The position numbers and the translations under genes are program-made. Shown here piece after piece: positions 11,051-23,200 of a stretch of 64,000 nt of DNA; the stretch's first letter is position 1, and each line of letters opens with the position of its first letter. The stretch covers positions 1,674,001 through 1,738,000 of the forward strand of contig NC_090133.1 of NCBI RefSeq assembly GCF_040581485.1, in the 5' to 3' direction. The notes beneath the pieces are model-generated. The model did no database searches. It saw nothing but the letters and a program-made list of their open reading frames with translations, and was not told where the DNA came from. Source of the stretch: Linepithema humile (taxonomy: Eukaryota; Arthropoda; Insecta; Hymenoptera; Formicidae).

Positions 11051-14000
11051 TGTATAGTATAAAAATCTGTATTCTCTTTATTGTTCCACATATATATTAT
11101 GTTTCCATATATTATTGCATTATATGCAATATATGCAATACATTCTCCTATAACAAATCTGTTTAATATTATTTTGATTGATATAAAGCTCACTTTACAT
11201 AAATATGATTTTACTTTCTGAAACTCTGAAAGCTTTTTTTTGCTTCAGTCAAGTTAATTATTCAAAATATTAGATAAACTGACATTTTTATTGAAAGAAA
11301 ATAAATTCTGAATTGGTCAAAATACTATTAATTTAATACTGTAAAAAAGGAAAGTTACATGTATTTGGAATCTAAATTTCTAAACCTTTAAATAATGCGT
11401 ATTTAAAATGAATGAGATGACAGAATATGTGTGGATGTAAATCAGGTCAGTCAAGTTTTAGAGCATGACCACTTAAACATTTCTTACGTACCTTGTTTGC
11501 CAAAGATAAAAAAAAAGAGCAGTTTAATGTCTGCAATTTGTTTTGTCGAAAGTAGCATATTTAAATCGGTTTATATACTTCACTGAAAAACAATCCAAAC
11601 TGGAGAATTATGCGTTTGCACACCTCCATTCACATTTAAAATACTCTACGGAAAAAATGTAGTAGCCAATAGTTTTATAAAAATTTTAATCTCATTTATT
11701 CACAATTTTCAAATTATCACCTTTTGCTCTTTTTTTCTGCAATAATAAGTATGATATTTTGATAAATACAAGAAAATACAGAGTGATCTAAGAACGGAAT
11801 AAGAGTATCAATATCCTATTTTAATTAAAATAAATATAAATTTTGACAATAATAAACGTGTAGCAATTTTGTTGAAAGATTGGTGAACAATTTTATATTT
11901 GAGAGAAGTTATAATTAAGTGATTGTATGTCAATATTGTCCCACTATTTTATTTTATTTTGTGGGACTCAATTGTAGGTTTTTATTCGGTATCCCGTTAT
12001 TGCATTATAAATAATCGCTATCTATAAAAATATCTGCATGATACGGCTTGAACGTGATTACTTTTGAAGAGTATAATTATTCTGCATAATGATCGCCTTG
12101 AGAATGAAAAGCAAGTGTGACGATGCCGGGTGAATCTCGATATGTTAAAGCACAAGGAATAAATTATACATACTCGTTTCTTTATAATACTACATAGCTT
12201 TATACATTTCTTTCAATCTTCGTATGTGAACATTGATTAGGGACATATTGCGTGAATTCTGGCTGGTGTTTACGTTTACATTACAATTACACAAAGAATG
12301 TCGATTTACATTCTTGACGCGGCGTGTGTCGCTGTATATAAGTTCCTTTTTTCCTTTCCCTTCTTTTGTTTGTTTTTTTTCTTTTTTTTTATAAATTAAT
12401 TAAACGTCACTGGTTCTCCTTTGTACCTCGCGTTCCTTAATCATAAGGTCTACAAACTACCAGTGAGAGAAAAAAATAAAGCGGATCCGTTTATAGGCGA
12501 ATTACGGTAGTATTCAAAATAGTAGTTGCGAGATCTCGTAATCTTTCTATAGCATAAATGTGGATTAGTGAACGGCTTTTGTTACATAACGGGGATACAA
12601 TTGTTACACGTTATTACATGAACCGCGTGTAAGCTGCAATTTTCCGCTCGTTGATATATCATGAACATGACGTGATTACGTCGATATTATAGCCAACGAG
12701 TATAGCGAAATTTAAATATACAGATCGTTCGATAATAAGCGTATGTGATGGTGCTCGTTGTCGAAAACTGAAAAGCGGTCTTCTCCGAATAAAAATGGCA
12801 CGATAAACGATAACGTCTGATCTGATAGAAATAGAAGAGACATTTCAATATAAATTGATGCAAAATTAATCTCAGACGGATTTTAATAAACTTTTAAGTC
12901 GATTGGCAAGTTGTTTAATTTTGCACATCTATATTTATATAGTGCTTAAGTATTAAAAAAAAAAAAAAAAGACAAATCATTTCAATTTTTCACAATAAAC
13001 ATTCGATTTATACGTCAAATGCGCCTATTACCGAATTAATCTGCAATACAGCGTCGTGCGCATCACTTATGCTTTATGTTTGATATAATCTGCTTGTGTT
13101 TGCAAGCGAAATTTGATATTTCTCAAGTTCTCCTTCCGAGTTTAGTCTTTTCTTTCTTTTCGTCATCGTGAATGCCGATTGATAACTTAATCAAAAGTGG
13201 CAAATCAATCTAATTAATTTCGCGGGACGCGACGGGAAGTGTCGAGCGAACGATAATTCAATTACGAATACCGATTTGTGTTTGCAACGCAAGCGTAATG
13301 GCTGATAAGAGATTACAGACGCACGTCCACGAAAATAAACCGAAGCGATGAAAGAAACTTACTTTTTTTGCACAAGTACCAATTTTATCCGTCTGAAAAG
13401 TTTCAGATAATTATATATTTAATTTCAGATATAAATATACTTTTATCAGTTAATGCAATTTACTGATTACAGGAATCTATTGTCAGTTTAACGCACAAAA
13501 TCTGCAAAAATTTATTCGTTATATCATTGTTACCGTAATACTTTTTTTCGTTATTTTTTTACAACAATGAGAAGGATTGTAGATTTGTATCTGTCGAGAA
13601 GAAAACGGCATGAGAATAGGAATTTCTACTTGAATCCATCCTTATTGGATCCTTAAAATTTTGATATGACATACAAAGAAACAATGTATTTTATATAGAA
13701 GTATTTTTTACACGCGCATATTAACAAATACCATTATTTTTTAAGACTTTCCACATCTCTCGTTTAAACAACAAAGGGAATCGCGTACTTCACGCAGCAA
13801 CAGTTTATCGAATTGATCTCCTTATCCTTTCTCGTTATCACGGCGCGGCGGCTCGGTTGGATCGTTTGGATCGTCCGTTTTTAACTTTGAAAGTATAATA
13901 TAATTATCAGCTATTGTGAGATCATATTTGTAAGATAACTCGCTATGGAACGTATTAATAATACGTAACTAACAATACATACATATATATACATATATAT

Positions 14001-14390
14001 ATATGTATATATATATACATGTTCCTCAAATCAACGATGTGACGTATTATTCAACTTGCTTTTATATTTCAATGTCTTTACACGAGAAATATTGTTAGTC
14101 CTCATTTTAATGCGCGTTTCGCACTTTCTTTCCGAAATTTCTCGACGAAATAATCTTGATATAGATATAAAGGAAAATATATCGTTCTCTTTTTTCTCGT
14201 TTTAGAGACTAATATATATTGCGGTCCTTTTTTCAAACCCCTCCTTACCAACGCCTGAAAGTGACATCGCAGGTGGAAAGAGTTACAAGGTAAATTTATT
14301 ACAGAGCCTTTTATGCTTGTAACAATGATTCGAAATCAAACTTCACCATAATATGGTAAATGCCGTGGAAAGTCCAGACGGAGAGGACGG

Positions 14391-14421
<31 letters not shown>

Positions 14422-14450
14422 TCTTCTCCTCTCTCGCTCGCTCTTTCTTA
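14391..14450 (+). repeat. (CT)n microsatellite
   Basis: Interrupted CT repeat on the plus strand, read as GA on the strand of UBL3. Confidence 0.9.
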
Positions 14451-14693
14451 CAGAGACATTCGTGTGTGTGAGTGAATTTGACATAAACGGTAGCCTATCT
14501 ATAATCTCGGACGCGGCTTAATTGCACGTGAAATGAATACAATGCAATTGATCTTTAAGAATACTTTTTAACTCTTCATTACATCTTTTTTTTTTAATAG
14601 TACATTCACGATAGGACTAATAGAGTCTTCTCCATTCTTCGTGCATCCCTTCCGCAAGCCCACAACTTATGGTTGCGATGTGTAGCTTTTGCG

Positions 14694-14758
14694 TTCTCTC
14701 TCTCTCTCTCTCTTACTCTCGCGCTCACTCTCTCATTCTCTCTCTCCCTCTCTTTCTC
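14694..14758 (+). repeat. (CT)n microsatellite
   Basis: Second interrupted CT repeat, about 65 bases, with ACTC and GCTC interruptions. Confidence 0.9.
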
Positions 14759-14860
14759 GCGAATCTTAAAATCTTACGAACTAAACAATTTGTTTCCCTA
14801 TATAAACAGCATTTTATAGATAATCTACATCTTACGATCTTATAATAAAAAATACGAATC

Positions 14861-14913
14861 GTGGGGGGGGGGGAGAAAGGGGGGAGGGGGGTGGTGGTGG
14901 TGGTGGTGGTGGA
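14861..14913 (+). repeat. G-run and (GGT)n tract
   Basis: A run of 10 or more G, then a G-rich spacer and about seven GGT units. The plus strand has many G runs and could form a G-quadruplex; the minus strand is C-rich. Confidence 0.9.
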
Positions 14914-15220
14914 GCGAGGGACAAAAAAGTTTTTTTTTCCTTTTAAGGTATTCGCTTATTAAGGTAACGTTCTATATATGCGGATCTTTCCTAAAACAAC
15001 CGACGATACCGCTAGGGCGAACGCAGTAAAGAACAATGAATAAGTTGTAATGAGTGCACCGTGCGAGCCATTCCCATAAACCCACAATATATACAATGTA
15101 TTCATCATTAAACTTTCACCATAGGATCGTTTCGATAGGCGATAGGAATAGATGGGAGTAATGTTGCATCCTGCCGCGGACGCTGTATCTTGAAATTTTC
15201 ATTCGCTTGGAGGTCAGGCG

Positions 15221-15254
<34 letters not shown>

Positions 15255-15298
15255 GAAAAAAAAAACGAAAACAAAAAAAAACAAAAAATAAAATAAAA
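15221..15298 (+). repeat. Poly(A) tract with CG/C interruptions
   Basis: An uninterrupted run of 33 A followed by A-rich sequence broken by CG and C. I found no retrotransposon body attached, so it is best read as a simple A-rich tract. Confidence 0.9.
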
Positions 15299-16660
15299 TC
15301 GTCAACATGACAGTGATAACTAAAACTGAGCTCGTTAAATCTTGTCAAGTTTTCGCGTCGGGCATAATTATGACAAGGTTGTCTTTGATTTTATTTCGAA
15401 TAAGCCCCGATACATTTTTTAGTCTAATTTAATTTCAATTTGTTCGAAACGCAAAGTTTCCACCGATAAAAAGAGAACGTGCAGCTCATTTTCGGAGAAG
15501 GCTTAGCCCATCGCTGTTCCCAGCATAAATTTTCGAAATTGAGAATCTCCAAATTATCCTCGAAGAGGCGAGACGCGCATACGCAGCTGCTCTGTCTATA
15601 ATGTCGCTGCTGTTACATTTTTATTCGCTTCCTCGCTCGAATAATAAATATCTTAATAAAAATCGACATAATATAGTCACATTTTTCGCATACGATATAA
15701 GAGTCATCAAACAGAATCAATCGTTACAAAAAAGACGTGATCTTAAAGAGGAAAGATTATTTAGGAACAAAGAAGTATATATGTATATATATATATGTAT
15801 ATATAATTTTATATATCTTAAAAATTTTTTAATAAATAACAATTCTAATATTCTTGACAACTGCATATTCTTCAAATTCAGCACATTTGTTCTGAAAAAA
15901 ATATTAATATTCTTATGCAGTCGCAATAAATTTTTCCAATCTGTTCGTACAAAAAGTTCGACTCGCGCCTCTTTCACAGCGGTCGATTCAATCGCTTTGA
16001 TTGCTCTTATATCGGCATCAGTGATATCGAGCAACATTTAGACCCCGATTGCGGTGACATCGATCAGCGACTAATCCCGATTCCCGATTAAATTTTCCGT
16101 CTGCGTCTAAATTATGGATAGGATTTCAATCTGTAGAAAGGGACAGCGAAATTAGCCCGTTTCTAATTCAGCTTCTCTGTCATCGCAATTCGGGCTCGAT
16201 ATTGATATGTTCCGATCGACAGAGCATCCGGTCCTCGCTGTCGCTCGCACTTTAATGTTATCGCTGAATTTTGAATCGCCACTTTTTTCGCCGCAACTAT
16301 CAATCGCCTCTCCGCTCTTTTTTTTTTTCTTTTCTCTTTTCTTTTCCCCCCGGTGAAGAATACGAGTAACAAGTACAGGCGAAAATACTTTGCGCGATAA
16401 AAGCCGATCACAGCGGGGGGAAGGATCAGGGGGGAAAGGGAGTATGGAGGCGGGGGTGGAAGGAAGGAGGCAGACGGGGACAAAAGAATTCCGTTATGGC
16501 ACAGGTTTATGAGTCAGGCAAGGTACTAATAACGATTTCGAAATATACAAACATGGTCGCTTCGCGAGTGTGTGTATACGTGTATGTATATAAGAAATAA
16601 ATTAAATACAGCTCGCAGCTTTTGATCGCACAAATTTTCTGGCTTTCTCACCTTTCATCT

Positions 16661-16680
16661 CCTCTTTCTCTCTCTTTCTC

Positions 16681-16716
<36 letters not shown>
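16661..16716 (+). repeat. (CT)n microsatellite
   Basis: CT repeat, nearly pure from 16686 to 16716. Confidence 0.9.
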
Positions 16717-16719
<3 letters not shown>

Positions 16720-16833
16720 AATTTAACTACAGTAAGAACATTGCATTATATATTATATACACAGGATTATGCATTTCGTAAGAGTTACAGCACGATTACG
16801 GTAGTATAAGGTAGTGTGTTAGAGAATTACACG

Positions 16834-16855
16834 CGAGCGAGCGAGCGCGCGCGCG

Positions 16856-16917
<62 letters not shown>
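16834..16917 (+). repeat. Compound (GAGC)n-(GC)n-(TG)n microsatellite
   Basis: GAGC units pass into GC units and then into about 30 uninterrupted TG units (16857-16917). Alternating purine-pyrimidine DNA of this kind can adopt Z-form. It is the longest pure dinucleotide run in the window. Confidence 0.95.
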
Positions 16918-16918
<1 letters not shown>

Positions 16919-17283
16919 AGTGTCCTCAGTGTGTAGAGAATCGCCTACAACGCATTCATCGTAACGGTTTGATTGGATCTAACTACGATCGATACTCGAA
17001 ATGAGCACGTAAATTCATAGCGTGGAATTATTTTCTGGGTCTAACGAGAGCGACGTTCTAGGCCCGACAGATTCGCATGGACGGGTACACGAAGGGGTGA
17101 GGGGGGCGGGCGGGGAAGAGGAGAGGGGAAGGGGGGGGGAGAGGGACTACAAGAAGGTGTAGAATAATAAGGGGAAGGGTCGAAGGGAACCGACGAAAAG
17201 GAATGGAGATTATATATAACAGGAAATATATTCGAGTTTTTATTTAATCATAACTACTCATTAGAGATCCAATGTTTTCTCGC

Positions 17284-17355
17284 TCTGTCTCTCTTTTTTC
17301 TCTCTTTTTTTTCTCTCTCTCTCTTTCTCTCTCGCGCACACTCGTTCTCTCTCTT

Positions 17356-17388
<33 letters not shown>

Positions 17389-17392
17389 GCTC
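17284..17392 (+). repeat. (CT)n microsatellite
   Basis: About 110 bases of interrupted CT/TTTC repeat, with CGCGCACACTCG in the middle. Confidence 0.9.
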
Positions 17393-18414
17393 CATAATCT
17401 TATACTCCAGAATACTAAACTCTCAAAGTGGCGTCATATAATATTACTTCTTTTTTAAATTCATGATAATAAAGTCTATCCGTATGAGAGCTCAACTGCG
17501 CGTCAACGTGTTTCTCATACCGTCGCGCGTGCACGCCGTGAAACGAGTACGTTGAGAAAACGTGCAGCGTGCCGAAGTGCACCCGCGACTTGGATAATAA
17601 TATGTATGTACGGGCTGTCGAGAGACGGGGATGCAAAAATGTACACGTATTCTTCGTTTCGATTTGAAGACGATCCTCCCTTCGGTCGTCAGATGCCGAA
17701 ATAGACGGCTAGTCCTCGATTTATCTTTAGTTTTCTTTTCGCTTTCAAAATTCTTTATCTACCGAAGCTTTTTTGAAAAACATAAAAGAATCATAGTTAC
17801 ATGGCAAATTTGTGTGAAAATCCACCTATCAGTATAAATTTGAGAATGTATAACGTTCGAAAAATATGACGTCAATTTTCTGTGCGCAATCCTTAGGAGT
17901 TTATTTGATTTGCATTTGTGCGAAAGCCTAACATCAAAATTAATTTAACGCGCGTTAGACGGACTCAATTTAAAGCTCGGTAAGCGAGATACTCGAAGAC
18001 GTCTGAAAACGGCATCGAATCGACCGAGGGAAAAAAAAAAAAAAAAATCGACCATCAAATTAGCGAGAAGGGTGAATTCTTCACACCACCACTTTCTTTC
18101 GACATCCCGTACACGCAGAGAATCTCTGGCTAATCGTGCTTTCGCTGAACGATAAACACCACGCGAATAGTTAATATGGAATGAGTTTAAGAAAATATCA
18201 TAAGTCCCGTGAGAAGAGATTATTGTATCCGTATCAGTCTCAACATACTTATACCTTATCACATCGAGTGAAACTTACCATAAAGTGAGTTTATCTGTTT
18301 CCCCATGCAAAAACTGTCACTCACCGTTCAATTTTCTCGCGCACACCTCTCTTTAACTACCAACGTGGTACGTATCGTCGGCGGAAAGCGCGAATGGCAA
18401 GGATCGCTCTGTAT

Positions 18415-18416
18415 AT

Positions 18417-18472
<56 letters not shown>
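18415..18472 (+). repeat. Compound (AC)n-(AT)n microsatellite
   Basis: A few AC units change into more than 20 AT units. The open frames across it are artefacts of the repeat. Confidence 0.95.
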
Positions 18473-18474
<2 letters not shown>

Positions 18475-18502
18475 GCTACCTGCATATCACAACATAAATT
18501 TT

Positions 18503-18582
18503 ATTCTCTCTTCGATTCTCTCTCTCTCGCTCTCTCGCTCTTTCGCGCACTTCCTTTCCCTCTGTCTCTCTTTTTCTCTTAC
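18503..18582 (+). repeat. (CT)n-rich tract
   Basis: Interrupted CT repeat with CTCG units. Confidence 0.8.
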
Positions 18583-19096
18583 ATTCAAACGCGATGCACT
18601 CACACTTACGCAAGCACGCACACGATCCCGCCTACGTAATTATTATAACGCTGGGATTAGTGGTTGAGTTTCTAAGCATTGTAGCGCCGTTCCAGGGTAC
18701 GTCTCGGATGCACGCTCAGAACCATAGCGCGTGTAGCGTGCTTTCGTTACACCCGATCTCTCTCTCTCTCTCTTCCCCCCTGGAAATTCTACTCGTTTTG
18801 CTCGCATGAGTTCCTTATACCGGGCGAACATAAACGAAATTACGAAATATTCGCAACAATTGTTCGCTTCACCCTTCTCGATCTTCGTTACCGGTCGCAC
18901 CGACGCCGAGTGAGTGCTAACTGCGATTAACTAAAGGATATTTAAAATTACCCGACGCGTATAACTTTCCTAGAATCCTCCGATTCTAGTTCTAAAAATA
19001 GAGAATCGAATTAAATTAATTTAGATCAGAAATAGAATTTATCGAAGATACCGACTGAAATTGATCACGAATTAATTGAACTTTTTTTCGTTTTTT

Positions 19097-19183
19097 AATC
19101 TAAAAAAAGGACAAAATATCAACGAGTAAAATTTAGTTAAGAACTAAATTTTACTCGTTGATATTTTGTCCTTCTTTCAGATT
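19097..19183. repeat. Near-perfect 87-nt palindrome (long hairpin)
   Basis: The 42-base arms 19097-19138 and 19142-19183 are reverse complements with two mismatches, both in the outer 10 bases; the inner 32 bases pair perfectly around a 3-base loop. TTAACTAAATT-like words recur at about 19239, 19439 and 19464. It lies about 1 kb past the UBL3 stop codon on the transcribed side, so it could be in the 3'UTR. No target-site duplication or transposon terminus is obvious. Confidence 0.9.
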
Positions 19184-19973
19184 ACGGCTGTAATTATATA
19201 TTAAAAAACAACAAAAAGTTTAATTAACTAGTTAATTCTTAACTAAATTTACGATTATTATTCTTTCTCATCAATATTATAGTTACCTTTATATAATCTA
19301 GGGGAAAAAAAAATATTCTAATAAAATTCAATTAAGATTACTAATTATATTAATGATAGTTTCTTTTATATGATAATAATGCACATGATGCAATGTATGG
19401 AGAAACATCGCTGGGCGAAAACCAGTCAACCGGCGCGGTTAACTAAATTTATTGAATACTCATTAACTAAAATTCAGTTAAATCAATCAACTAACTCTAC
19501 GAATAATTATTAACCCTTTTCTCTCCTTCTTTTCGCGACATTACAACTACAATCATAAGTTAGGAATAGTTATCTAAAATTTGCTTAAGGCTGTCAACGA
19601 AACTGGCGAACTAATCAAATCCTTTTCACGTTCATTTGTATATCACAAGAGCCGTAACGTCCAAAGTAACATCATTAACCGGAGTTAGTAAACCATCGCT
19701 ATCGGCGCAACTACGGCCGGAGATATCTCGATGAACTAGCCGGCAACGATCCGACCCCGTCCGTTCGTAACAGAGTACCATCGCCCGTCCGCTCTTCTTG
19801 CCGAGACAGATTTTCCTCGCGAGTGCGTATCGATCGGGCACGCATTACCGCCTACTAACCGAACCGAAATCCCCAGCCGATGCAACGAGGTGTCATCCGC
19901 TGGGGAGCGAAACGCACCGTCGCAGACCGCATCGCTCTTCGGTTGTTCAGCAGGCACCGCGTGAGCCTGATAC

Positions 19974-20010
19974 ACTCACTCACTCACTCTCTCTCTCTCT
20001 CTCTCTCTCG
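19974..20010 (+). repeat. (ACTC)n-(CT)n microsatellite
   Basis: ACTC units followed by pure CT, starting about 145 bases beyond the UBL3 stop codon on the gene's downstream side. Confidence 0.9.
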
Positions 20011-20153
20011 TGCTACATTGCTCATGAGCTCAGCCACTAACGATTATACATCAGCATGAAATCTTAGAAACCATGGCTCAGCGCTCGGGTGAACCCGCGC
20101 TCGCCCATGTCGCACGCCCATCCGCGCGAGACCCACCCGAGGGGGGGCACGAT

Positions 20154-20218
20154 TTAGAGTATGCAGCAGGAAGCCGAGCAGCAACTACTTCCGCCGCCTT
20201 TACTCTTTTGCCTCTGAT
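20154..20218 (-). CDS. UBL3: UBL3 exon 4 (coding part)
   Basis: This exon follows the acceptor TTCTGTTGCAG and carries the last 20 codons plus TAA at 20156-20154. It encodes the basic Gly-rich linker (QRQKSKGGG) and the CC...CCIL lipidation tail. It was too short to appear as an ORF and was found by looking for a CaaX ending in phase with exon 3. Confidence 0.93.
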
Positions 20219-23200
20219 CTGCAACAGAAGTGTACGTGCGGTTTAATCGCTCGCCCTTGGCGACGTTGCCTTCGATGATTTTCGCGTTGCGAAATCTGAG
20301 CGTGCAAAATGAATGTGATGCGTGTGCCTATTTTGATATTGTGTGGGTTGGAAGCGCGAAGGAGCATTTAGGTTTCTGTATAAAATAACTCGGCGACGAT
20401 TACAATTGAGAAATTATTTACAGGCTAAATGCGGGATCTCACAGAGCTGTGATATTTTTCGCTTTCGGACATTTAATAATTATTTTCGCGCTTATGAGGA
20501 AGATTTTAACATTAATTTGAGAAATAAATTGATAATTTCGTTTTAATAAAATGACCTATGCAATATCATTCAAATAATTAATAATCAAATTACCGACATT
20601 TCGATACACTTCTCTGCTTTGTTTACTTTTTAATTAAAGGATTTATTTTTTCATCAACATCTACATTATATTTTATATTAAAAAATTGTTTTATATAAAT
20701 CTTATCTGACTTAATTGAATTTACTGTGTGCGAAAACGTTCTTAACGCTCGCCCATAAAAGAAAGACATCGGTTCACTATTTTATTAATATAAATTATAA
20801 TATATAATGTTATTTCTTGTCAAGCGAGATATTTGAGACCGCTAAACTTTTCTCATAAAAAAATATTAGGGTCTATACGGGACCCACTTAGCTGTGAAAG
20901 ATACATTTCGGCCGGACCCTACTTAGGCTGATAGGTAGTGTTATTGAATTTTTTTCTGAGCGATGTGTGTTATTTTTCATCTGGCGACATATTTATCCGT
21001 TTTGATGGAAACATGAAATGGAAGCAAATGTGAGGATAAGGATTAGAAAGAACTTACTCACGTAAGTTTAAGGATTAGGTTGGTGTCTTTTTAGCTGAAG
21101 TCATAATTCTTCGGGATCGTCAGACAGAAACATGTACTCACCGTTAGGTAGAATACCTAAAAAGATCAAATGAGGATAGGTATCACGCTTAATTATTAAT
21201 CGATGTAATCGAGCATTCAACATTCGATATCTTGGATACAGCAGAATCAATGTCACATTCTGTAGCCTAAGAATAAATTTAGGAAAACAAAATATGAAGA
21301 ATTCAATTGTAAAATACTTTCACTAATATAAAATAATATAAACTAATATAATATAATTAATATAAACTAATATAATATAACTAATATAACTAATATAATT
21401 GAGAGAATAAATTCAATAAGCGAAAGGCAAGTTTAAGAATTTATCAATATATATAAATAATGAGAATAATAACGCTTATAAATAACTGATGAATTATTGT
21501 TACTGTCGCTTGATTCATAAAAATTTAATAAATTAATAAATGCAAGCGAAAAGGCAAGTTTGATTTTCTCTGCTTTTCACATTTTTTTCAACCGGATTTT
21601 TTTTATTAAAAACACGCGGAAACAAAAATCCTTGTGAACTTTGCATGCAGTTTACGCTGATGCACGGGTCACATGAAAAAGCGAATTTAGAAAGGAGGAA
21701 ACCTCCGTCTGTGTTGCGAAGTTGCGACGTGTTGTTGCGAAGTTGCACAATGCGTCGCTCCTCGACGATTATCTTCTCCGTCGATCAAAGCTGATTATTA
21801 ACCACCTGCCCGCGTTTTATCCGTCGTACTTGCCGTCACATCGATTAATAATTAGCAGTAAACGAGTCGCGCGTCGTAAAGTTGATATCGCAATATAAAG
21901 GATGGAAAAAAAGGATAGATTGCTGGATTTTCTTATGAAGTTAACGCAAAACTGTCGTTGTCGACCAATTTAAAGTCTGATTCACCGGGAAAGCTCGCGA
22001 GAATGAGTGCTTAAGTGTGCCGGAAGCGGCGGAGAAATGCGAGGAAAATGCACAGAGTCGCAATGCGTAAAAATGTATGCTTTACACGAAATTATATAGA
22101 ATCGTGCGAATATTAATGATAATGTTATGCAACGAGGAACTGACTGATCACCGATTACCTGACAAAACGAATGATCATGCGAATGAATATTCGAGCTTTC
22201 ACTGCCGGTCGCACAGTGACTTGTGTAAAATCGATAGCGACGCATACGACAATCGCGGCGGTGATTTATGAGTAAATTTATGCAACCAGATAAATACAGG
22301 GTGTTCCAGCAAGCTTAATTTAGCAAAAATCAGGCAACTTTTCAGTTGTAAACCGTGAAAAGTGAAAGATCTTTTATGAATTGAGCTGTAAAAGTTGCGA
22401 ATATTTAACAAAACTGGTCACTTGGTATAATTATCACGGAATTTTTTCTAACATTTCAACTTTATCATTTAATTTCATATTCTCTTCATTTGGTTAAGAT
22501 TAAGCTGTAAAAAATTAAACATACATGACAACGTGCGTGTGTCAACATTTTTGCCAAGAAAATCTGTTTTTCAAATATCCGTGCGTTCTTGAGCGCCCTG
22601 TATAAATCGCCGTCAAACAGCGGTGAAATACAGCTAATCGATATAATTGCATTATAATGAATACCGATGGAACACGACATTTTCGCTGTAACGAAGTGTG
22701 ATTGAATCTCCGCGTCTAATACGCGGCTTGATATAACGAACTTTCGGTGTAACAAATTCAATTTGGAGATCCACGGCGGCAGCTCGTTGTAACGAGATTT
22801 TACCGTAATAATTACGCAGGCGCGTCACGTACCGATGCGATAAATTCAGTTTAGACTGATGAGTAAACAAATTTAAAGAACGATAACGAGTGAAGATTTA
22901 TAACTGGATATTAATAAAAGTGCGGCCGAGTGTGCGCAACGTGTTTTTATACGGGTTGCAGGGAATTAACCCTTAGCCGGGTAATCTATTTTCCCCTACA
23001 AAAGCTGTGTGCTATATAAAAATATTATGCATACATAAGTATATTTTTTATATATTAAAAAATTATAATATATAATAAAAAAAAAATCAATCTTATAAAA
23101 GTCAAAATTTATTCGAGAAAAAATGATTAGCCTCTTTAGTTCCGGTGAGTAATAATTTTTTTGTCGTTTGTAAGTTATTTAATTTTTATTTTTAATAATT

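Larger units (their letters stand above)
10942..20153. other. Noncoding region between the COX8 and UBL3 3' ends
   Basis: About 9.2 kb with no supportable exon on either strand. It begins with the short COX8 3'UTR and ends at the UBL3 stop codon, so part of the right side is UBL3 3'UTR of unknown length. The 11-14 kb part is AT-rich and featureless. The 14.3-20.0 kb part has many CT, GT, AT, GGT and A tracts, listed separately, and a long hairpin at 19097-19183. Open frames here are short and driven by low complexity. Confidence 0.7.

Noticed and set aside
15108..15308. Phe-rich minus-strand frame
   Set aside because: It is the translation of the poly(A) tract at 15221-15298.
16816..18667. 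Frames encoding Cys-Val or His-Ile-Tyr runs
   Set aside because: They are translations of the TG and AC/AT microsatellites.
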